Assembly: GCA_024760905.1 (NCBI GenBank)
Contig: CM045745.1
Location: 18,008,782-18,072,781 of the forward strand
Reading direction: 5' to 3'
DNA from: Plotosus lineatus
Taxonomy: Eukaryota; Chordata; Actinopteri; Siluriformes; Plotosidae
Length of the DNA stretch: 64,000 bases
A model generated the notes under the pieces. That model saw only the letters and a list, made by a program, of their open reading frames with translations. It did no database searches and was not told where the DNA came from. A program made the translations under genes and the position numbers. Below are positions 57,332 through 64,000 of this stretch, one piece after another. How positions within the stretch are numbered: the stretch's first letter is position 1; each line of letters starts with the position of its first letter.

Positions 57332-58172
57332 TCATGCCTGCATGATGCGTCTCTGATACCTGGTCTCCATCTCTTTCATGTCCAGGTGGAATCTCTCCAC
57401 CTGCTCATCACTCATTGATCCAAGATTTTCAGGTAAAAAATTCATATATAGGTAGTGCATTTTGATGCTCATGTTGCATCCAAAGTTTTTGAAATCCATC
57501 AACATGTTGGTGACAAGTTTTTCATAGTTACTGGTCTTATTGTCACCAAGAAAGTTTGTAACAACCTGAACAAAAGCCTTCCATGCTTCAAGTTTCACTT
57601 CGTTCATTGACTTATCTAACTCTAGATCTCTGATGAGCTGATGGATTTGTGGACTATCAAAGATCCCAGCTTTCAATTTTTCCATCATAAAACTTGTAAT
57701 AGCTTTGGACAAGTATACAAAGCATGCACCATCTTTGTCCAGAACTTTGATGAATTGCTTGATCAAGCTGAGCTTAATGTGCAGTGGTGGAAGAAGGATC
57801 CTCTCTCTGTTCACCAGTGGCTTCTTAATGGTGCTCCTTGTTCTGCAGGGCATCAATTCCTCCCACACAAGCCATTCCTTCTTTGTGTAATATTGCGCTC
57901 AGTCCCTACTGTCCCACATACACAGAAAGCATGAGTACGTGGAAAACCAGACTGTTGTCCAAACCCAGCTATCTACAGATCGACACAAACCAACCAGTCA
58001 TGCTGATCATAATGAATTTTCTCTGGGACATATTTAACTGATTCATGTTTCTTTTTCAATGTTATTCAGTGTGTGATTGGCACACAGGCAAACTTGTTGT
58101 CATTATAGAGCAGAACACATGCAGTGATTGCTTATAGCTGTCAGTGAATAGTCTCCACTCTTCTGGTTGTAT
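57332..58172 (-). pseudogene. Decayed conserved ORF of unknown function (probable mobile-element gene)
   Basis: The clearest piece is a 178-codon open frame at 57332-57868 with LLPPLHIKLSLIKQFIKVLD, NFLGDNKTSNYEKLVTNML, GCNMSIKMHYLYMNFLPENL and DEQVERFHLDMKEMETRYQR. Coding similarity continues upstream across stops and frameshifts. YYTKKEW lies near 57885; HDWLVCVDL and GQQSGFPRTHAFCVCG at about 57910-58010; EEWRLFTDSYKQSL at about 58139-58172. From recall, blocks in this order (EWRLFIDSS..., DLK...GQQ...CFLC, KEWP, LPPLHIKLGLMK, ERFHQD...MEKRYQ) form a protein family found in many invertebrates, usually unnamed and multi-copy. Its biochemical role is unknown to me. No terminal repeats are visible around it. 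Confidence 0.6.
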
Positions 58173-58705
58173 GCATGTGTTTGCTCATGACTGTTCTACG
58201 GGAAAGGTAACTCATATTACATCCAGTGCAAATATGATATGAGGGTTATATATAGAGATTTAATTTGGGGAGCCCTGCCTTTCTTAAGCTACTACACTTT
58301 AATAATAATTAAAGCTGAAATTCACCAAGTACACACATATGGGCTTGCCCACGCTCTTGCCAATTGGGCAAGGTCACTCATATGCAATTCTGAGTACTCC
58401 ATGTATGCACACCTGCTTTGCACTGCAGCACTCACTACACACCACACATCTTAACCTCCACAAACATGTTTACACTAGACTTTTTAAATCATTTGCTCTG
58501 GCCAGCCAATTACCCTGTCATTAACTAAGTACTGCACTATTACCTTTCACAACACACTATGCACCTTAATTTGCATCGGTTTACTCAGGACCTTTGTTAA
58601 TCTTCTGCACTAAATTGCCAATTTACACCAATATGGTATTATATACAATTAATATATGTTCTTGTACTTTCACCAATGTCTGCCTTCTTTAAACTTTTAA
58701 TTTTT
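58173..58705. other. Unassigned sequence
   Basis: No gene is supported. A C/A-rich stretch at 58430-58470 is not a recognisable element. Confidence 0.45.
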
Positions 58706-58709
58706 ATGA

Positions 58710-60184
58710 CTGGTCCTTCTCAAAAAATTAGCATATTGTGATAAAGTTCATTATTTTCTGTAATTTACTGATAAAAATTAAACTTTCATATATTTTAGAT
58801 TCGTTGCACACCAACTGAAATATTTCAGGTCTTTTATTGTTTTAATACTGATGATTTTGGCATACAGCTCATGAAAACCCAAAATTCCTAACTCTAAACA
58901 CCTGCAAAAGATTCCTGAGGCTTTTAAAAACTCCCAGCCTGGTTCATTACTCAAAACCGCAAGCATGGGTAAGACTGCCGACCTGACTGCTGTCCAGAAG
59001 GCCATCATTGACACCCTCAAGCAAGAGGGTAAGACACAGAAAGAAATCTCTGAGGGAATAGGCTGTTCCCAGAGTGATGTATCAAGGCACCTCAATGGGA
59101 CGTCTGTGGGAAGGAAAAAGTGTGGCAGAAAATGTTGCACAACCAGAAGAGGTGACCGGACCCTGAGGAAGATTGTGCAGAAGGGCCGATTCCAGACCTT
59201 GGGTGCCCTGTGAAAGCAGTGGACTGAGTCTGGAGTAGAAACATCCAGAGTCATTGCCCATTTTGAACCAGAAACAGCGTCAGAAGCGCCTGACCTGGGC
59301 TACAGAGAAGCAGCACTGGATTGTTGCTCAGTGGTCCAAAGTACTTTTTTCGGATGAAAGCAGATTTTGCATGTCATTCGGAAATCAAGGTGCCAGAGTC
59401 TGGAGGAAGACTGGGGAGAAGGAAATGCCAAAATGCCTGAAGTCCAGTGTCAAGTACCCACAGTCAGTGATGGTCTGGGGTGCCATGTCAGCTGCTGGTG
59501 TTGGTCCACTGTGTTTTATCAAGGGCAGGGTCAATGCAGCTAGCTATCAGGAGATTTTGGAGCACTTCATGCTTCCATCTGTTGAAAAGCTTTATGGAGA
59601 TGAAGATTTCATTTTTCAGCATGACCTGGCACCTGCTCACAGTGCCAAAACCACTGCTAATTGGTTTACTGACCATGGTATTACTGTGCTCAATTGGCCT
59701 GCCAACTCTCCTGACCCCATAGAGAATCTGTGGGATATTGTGAAGAGAAAGCTGAGAGACACCAGACCCAACACTGTGGATGAGCTTAAGGCCGCTATCA
59801 AGGCATCCTGGGCCTCCATAACATCTCAGCAGTGCCACAGGCTGATTGCCTCCATGCCACGCCGCATTGAAGCAGTCATTTCTGCAAAAGGATTCTCGAC
59901 CAAGTATTGAGTGCATAACTGAACATAATTATTTGAAGGTTAACTTTTTTTGTATTAAAAACACTATTTTTATTGGTCAGATGAAATATGCTAATTTTTT
60001 GAGATAGGGATTTTTGTTTTTTCTTTACTTTTTGCCAAAATTATCAATATTAAACCAATAAAAGGCTTGCACTACTTCAGTTGTGTGCAATGAATCTAAA
60101 ATATATGAAAGTTTAATTTATTTCAGGGCATTACAGAAAATAATGAACTTTATCACAATATGCTAATTTTTTGAGAAGGACCAG
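58710..60184 (+). mobile_element. Tc1-like transposon with IR/DR-type ends
   Basis: Outer ends CTGGTCCTTCTCAAAAAATT match in inverted orientation, and the arms pair over about 210 bp. In the right arm the core CTCAAAAAATTAGCATAT recurs about 180 bp inward (near 59995), forming the inner direct repeat of an IR/DR end. The matching inner site is missing on the left. TA follows the right end (60185-60186); the left flank is altered (TATGA). Only 1,475 bp long, and internally deleted in the transposase gene. Confidence 0.92.
58965..59910 (+). pseudogene. Tc1-like transposase with internal deletion
   Basis: 58965-59213 encodes the N-terminal half of the DNA-binding region (MGKTADLTAVQKAIIDTLKQ, HTH near EISEGIGCSQSDVSRHL, GRKKCGRKC). 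The frame then breaks. About 25-30 residues expected before LNQKQRQKRLTW are missing near 59255. 59254-59910 encodes the catalytic domain: VLFSDESRF with the first D, VMVWGAMSAAGVGPL, FIFQHDLAPAHSA with the second D, and NSPDPIENLW with the final E. The usual NSPDLNPIENLW has lost two residues, giving a D-to-E spacing of 32 instead of 34. It ends GFSTKY. The enzyme is probably inactive. Confidence 0.88.
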
Positions 60185-60194
60185 TATATGTCAC

Positions 60195-60303
60195 AGTAGA
60201 GATGGCTATTCAGTAGAATTGGCAATTCTCCTAGTAGAGATGCCAATTGCAATCTCCCCTAAGAGAGATGCCAATTTCAATCTCTACTAGGAAAATAGCC
60301 AGT
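60195..60303. repeat. Short nested inverted/direct repeats next to Tc1 end
   Basis: The unit GAGATGCCAATTGCAATCTC recurs as GAGATGCCAATTTCAATCTC. The outer arms CCTAGTAGAGAT and ATCTCTACTAGG are perfect inverted repeats, so the region could fold as a hairpin. Confidence 0.75.
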
Positions 60304-60311
60304 TGTCAAAT

Positions 60312-60402
60312 CATGCCGGTTCCAAGTCCGGATAAATGCAGAGGGTTGTGTCAGGAAGGGCATCTGACGTAAAAACTGCGCCAAATCTACTATGCGGAGC
60401 AG
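60312..60402 (+). mobile_element. RTE 5'-leader fragment
   Basis: Matches only the RTE leader (CCGGATAAATGCAGAGGGTT, GGAAGGGCATCTGACGTAAA, then a diverged 'tatgcggagcag'). It is the only RTE piece on the plus strand, and no coding part follows. Confidence 0.75.
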
Positions 60403-60410
60403 CAATGTGA

Positions 60411-60628
60411 CTTTATAGTTTGTGCATTTATATTTATTTACATCTTATGCATTATTTTTGAATGTCTAATTGTTGTTATAAGCATTTATAGCGTTGAATA
60501 TGTATTTATTGATATTATATGCACATATACATGTACGTATACGTCAGTCATTACTTCGCGGAAATCGGTGGTCGCGGTGGGGGGAGGAGCCTCGGTCCCC
60601 ATTAACCGTGGAAAGTGAGGGATCCGTG
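60411..60628. mobile_element. MITE family 1, copy 4 (partial)
   Basis: Shares TTATAAGCATTTATAGCGTT, CACATATACATGTACGTATA and the terminal CCGTGGAAAGTGAGGGATCC with copy 1. Its outer end runs into a (GT)n(TA)n microsatellite. Confidence 0.78.
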
Positions 60629-60636
60629 TGTGTGTG

Positions 60637-60689
<53 letters not shown>
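60625..60689. repeat. (GT)n(TA)n microsatellite at MITE end
   Basis: About 6 GT units then about 25 TA units. Confidence 0.95.
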
Positions 60690-60691
<2 letters not shown>

Positions 60692-61440
60692 AAAATTTCT
60701 GAGCAATTAGCAACATGAACCTTGGTTTTGTTTTTACCGGGAATTCCCGCATCCTGTATAAAAACCAATTATATTGACTGAAGGCGTTCATGACAATCCG
60801 CACTGCCCAACCATGGCTTTTGTTATACCGGGCTCTCCATACACTGAATGACTGTAGATAAGAGGACTGAAACACGATTGTGTCAGAATTACATGCTGGG
60901 CTGTCTGCAGTCACCATTTTTTTTCCCCCAATGAAAGCATTACATCAGGTTCAATTAGTTTTTTTTTACTGTTCCGAAGTTTTCCGAATGCATATCGAAA
61001 ACCCGGTTTTGCTTCAAAGTATTGCGATATATATTGTTTGCATGTTAGAACCAGTTTAAACCGATAAACTGGTTTTATTACGCAGCCCTACTAATTAGAC
61101 ACTGATTTATTTGCCTGAAAGCTTAATGATGGATTGGCTATTTTTTATTTTTTTTACTAAAACCTTTCAGTGTTACACTTCCAGGAACTGTTTTATTATA
61201 GAATAATCAAAATAAGTACAATTATTCACAGGTGGAAGCCAATTAGCATGGTGTGCAATGGAAAATATGATTAGTTAAGTCTGAGTCAAGTATTTTAGGG
61301 ATGAATGATCCTTTAAACCATCTCACTGAATTTAATTTTGTTTTTCAGAATTGTTGCTATATTGTTCACTCGACTGTTAGAAGTTGCAATGAGTAAATAC
61401 ATCTGGAAAGGTTTTGTGTTTTGTGAATGTTTTCAACTGC
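60690..61440. other. Unassigned sequence
   Basis: No gene or element end is recognised; T-runs near 60920 and 60960. Confidence 0.5.
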
Positions 61441-61560
61441 GATGGCCTTTGCGAGCTGTCCAGGGTGTACTCTGCCCTCACCCAGAGTCGACTGAGATGG
61501 GTGCTATCTTCCCAATGACCCGAATTAGGATTAAGTGACCTAAAAAAATCAATGAATACA
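61441..61560 (+). mobile_element. SINE family B, copy 7 (3' end only)
   Basis: Contains GCTGTCCAGGGTGTACTCTG, AGAGTCGACTGAGATGGGTG and TTAGGATTAAGTGACC with an AATGAATAC tail. Confidence 0.72.
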
Positions 61561-61774
61561 TTTTTCTATACACAATTTACAAAGCAAACATTTCTTTTAT
61601 AATATTAGCGTCATATTTTATGCCTTTGTATTCTATGGATAAAATGATGAATCACAACCAGCTCATTAAAGGCATGTCTCATAATCACTAAAATAACGGA
61701 GTGTAATATCTGAAACTTGTCACCAGTAAAGTAAACATGATGCGAAGATTAGTCGTTAGGTGATGTTAGCAGAA

Positions 61775-62200
61775 CTGCCTTCCTTTACTCTCCACTGGGT
61801 ACCTTCACCTCTTCAGACTCATCTCCACTTGTTTCCTGCTCTTACTATAGTTCATGTCATGCAAACATCATCATCAGCGGAGCCTCTTGTCTGAGCTCGT
61901 CAGTCAATCTGTCCCTAACCACTGCAAAAATAAGGGCTTTGTGAAAATGTTTGATGCAATCCCACCTCCACCTTGAACCAGTAAATCATTGCTGTTATGG
62001 TCACTGTCACACTGTCCTCATACAAATCCTGAACCACCCACACATACTTCTCTGCCTCTCTTGAGTTCCTCATACAGTATCACAACTGTTTTCTTGACCC
62101 TGTGATATGCTTTATCCAAGTGCATAAACATGCCATGCAACTCCCTCTCACCTTGCACATACTTTATCATTAGCATTTTCAATACCAATATGGCATCACT
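61775..62200 (-). mobile_element. Old, diverged RTE fragment (RT domain)
   Basis: The minus strand aligns with the RTE RT region: SDAILVLKMLMIKYVQGERE and HLDKAYHRV (compare DLEKAYDRV) at 62018-62233, then the GLHQG-like region at about 61950. It is clearly more diverged than the other copies, so an older layer. Both ends are missing. Confidence 0.72.
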
Positions 62201-62714
62201 GGTGTTTTTTTTTAATTTACTACAATTTTGCACAGCTTTTTTACTCTAGAAAATTGGTTCAAAGACACTACCGTTGTGCATTTTTAAAGATTCTCTGGAT
62301 TAGAACCCTGCATTCGGTTCCGTATTTGGCCAAATTATTTCACTCTAAATTTTACACAAATTAATTAATATTTAGAGGCTGCACAAGCAAGACATGTGAA
62401 AATCCTTCTATGTTCCATAACATAATGAGCCAAATCAAAGACATATTGGAATAATTTGTCGTTTTACTGTTCAAAAACACACTGCAACTTGCATTAAAAT
62501 GTTACTTAGAAGGTCCAGCAACAACTGTTGCTTTATTGGAATCGCAAAAAATGTTCCTGTGCTCCTTGAATATTTGGAGTAAGTGCTGTTTATGATCTTC
62601 ATTTTTGTTAGGCTACAGTTAAGGTCTTGAATAAGCTTCATTCCCTTCAGCAAGATCATTGACAACTTTCCTGGAATGCGCAATTTTAGCAGTCTTCTGA
62701 AAGTGTTCATCAGC
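62201..62714. other. Unassigned sequence before the gypsy LTR
   Basis: A minus-strand open frame at 62471-62791 runs into the LTR. Its part outside the LTR (FRRLLKLRIPGKLSMILLKG) matches no family I recognise. Confidence 0.4.
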
Positions 62715-63077
62715 CTGTTAAACCTGGAGTGTATGCGTTGGACCCAGAGATGCAAGAGACCAAAAGAAGGTTCAAATGATTTATTAAGCACTAGGAACTG
62801 TAAATCACGGGAATACTAAATCGATGGAATTGGTCGAGCATGAAGCAAGAACCATCGGTCAAAGAGAAAGCCGAGGAGCAGAATCACGGGGAAAACAATC
62901 TTCTGACAGCGGAGGGAAGCGTGCAGCTCCCATTTATAGCTGGGTCCTTGCTGATTGCAGATTGGGACCAGGTGCGCTCTGCTGGAATTCGCATGCCAGA
63001 AACCGCCACGCCCCTCGTCAGCGCCTGCAATGACTAGAGAAGAAAATTAATGCCGCCCACCGGCACAGACCATAACA
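62715..63077 (-). repeat. 3' LTR of a Ty3/gypsy retrotransposon
   Basis: The plus strand begins TGTTAAACCTGG and ends GACCATAACA, so the LTR has TG...CA ends and TGTTA/TAACA inverted tips. In element orientation it follows the pol end. A G-run (63091-63099, C on plus) next to it is a plausible polypurine tract. A likely poly(A) signal (AATAAA, minus strand) lies near 62779. The other LTR is outside the window. Confidence 0.8.
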
Positions 63078-64000
63078 GTCTGTGTCATGCCCCCCCCCTC
63101 AGGGGCGCCACCTGGCACCTGACCAGGCTTGTCCCGGAACTGTCAATAGAATTCGTTTAATAAGTCCGGGTCCAGGATTACGGAGTGGGGAATCCATGAA
63201 CGCTCTTCGGGACCATACCCCTCCCAGTCCACTAAGTACTGAAACCCTCGACCCCGTCTGCGTACATCAAGGATACGGTTGACTATGTATGTGGGATGTC
63301 CATCATTCAGTCGGGGAGGAGGGGGTGGGGGTCAGTGGGGACTTTCTACCACGGGCTTAAAAAGGGGAAACATGAAATGCTGGGTGTACCTTGAGTGAGG
63401 GTGGGAGTCTCAGTCAGACGGCACTGGGGTTTATAATTTTCTCTATTACATAGGGCCCAATGTATCTGAAAAACAGTTTTTTGGAATCGACTTGCAGGGG
63501 CAGGTCTCGGGAGGAGAGCCACACTTGTTGCCCGACCGCGTAGGGAGGTGACGGGGTTTGGTGAGGATTGGCAATCCTCCGGTTTCGGGCCACTGTTCGT
63601 TCCAGGGCAGCCCGTGCTTCTTTCCAGACCCGGCATGCTCTGTGAAACTGTGCCTGGACCGATGGGACGACAACTTCGACCTCCTGGCTGGGAAACAGGG
63701 GGGCTGGAACCCATTAATCATCATGAAGGAGGACATCCCGGTGGCGGTGCAGAGCAGAAAATTGTGTGCGTATTCGACTCATGAGAGGTGTGTGTGGCCC
63801 AGGAGGCTGGGAGGCAGGAGGCGATGGAGTGCAGGGAGGATCCGTGGCTTTGATTCGCGCGTTCTGCCTGCCTGTTCGACTGAGGATAGTAGCCAGAGGT
63901 CAAGCTGCAGGAGACTCCCAAGGTGTCGCAGAACGTCTTCCAAATTCTGGATGCAAACTGGGGGCCTTGGTCTGAAACGGCGTCCTGGGGGATGCCATGG
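63078..64000 (-). pseudogene. Ty3/gypsy pol end: integrase and chromodomain, running off the window
   Basis: Minus strand. Integrase core: SDQGPQF near 63970 (catalytic D) and NRQAERANQ near 63860 (catalytic E). The C-terminal GPY/F-like region at about 63440-63560 contains [12 protein letters not shown] and YIGPY. A chromodomain at about 63195-63290 contains [13 protein letters not shown] and [15 protein letters not shown]. Chromodomains steer such integrases to chromatin marks. At least two frames are needed between 63350 and 63780, so it may be broken. The upstream gag, protease and RT lie outside the window. Confidence 0.85.

Noticed and set aside
62471..62791. 106-codon minus-strand ORF as a gene
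   Set aside because: It starts inside the gypsy LTR and has no recognised domain.

Overview
The window reads as intergenic, repeat-saturated nuclear DNA from a vertebrate, most likely a ray-finned fish. The evidence is AT-rich sequence, abundant (TA)n, (CA)n, (GATA)n and (AAT)n microsatellites, several Tc1-like transposons with long inverted repeats, a chromodomain Ty3/gypsy element, at least seven kinds of LINE, and several tRNA-derived SINE families of teleost type. I see no host protein-coding gene, functional rRNA or tRNA gene, or CRISPR array. Almost every protein-like reading frame is a mobile-element remnant.

Layout: 1-1989 is a broken RTE-type LINE on the minus strand. 3590-9250 is a near full-length two-ORF LINE of the CR1/L2 group (minus), with a 2A-like NPGP motif near the start of ORF2, interrupted by a SINE and two RTE fragments. 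10208-12380 holds a TA-flanked MITE and two SINEs. 13290-15620 is a nested block: a LINE C-terminus carries a 990-bp TA-flanked MITE and a 419-bp internally deleted RTE with target-site duplications, next to a second MITE copy. 17253-18660 holds a SINE, an hAT MITE and an RT-like fragment. 19286-20966 is a 5'-truncated RTE. 24820-28104 is a LINE (plus) fused tail-to-tail with an RTE 5' fragment. 29595-34425 holds an LTR remnant, a Tc1 deletion derivative and SINEs. 35640-40975 has a LINE fragment, a long-TIR Tc1 element, a near-complete LINE, a tRNA-like segment and another LINE tail. 42261-43990 is an hAT MITE beside an internally deleted L2-like LINE. 44594-48248 is a MITE split by a full-length 3.1-kb RTE. 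48275-49841 is a degraded Tc1-like element. 49864-56104 is mostly SINEs and microsatellites. 57332-58172 is a decayed conserved ORF of unknown function. 58710-60184 is a Tc1 element with a largely readable transposase. 62715-64000 is the 3' LTR and the integrase/chromodomain end of a Ty3/gypsy element that runs off the window.

The most informative relationship is between the RTE LINE, its 419-bp deletion derivative, and the main tRNA-derived SINE (8 copies). The SINE's 3' half is an RTE 5'-leader segment joined to the RTE 3' end. This suggests the SINE arose from an internally deleted RTE transcript fused to a tRNA-like promoter, and that it uses RTE machinery. Family and clade names are from recall of protein and terminus features, without database searches.
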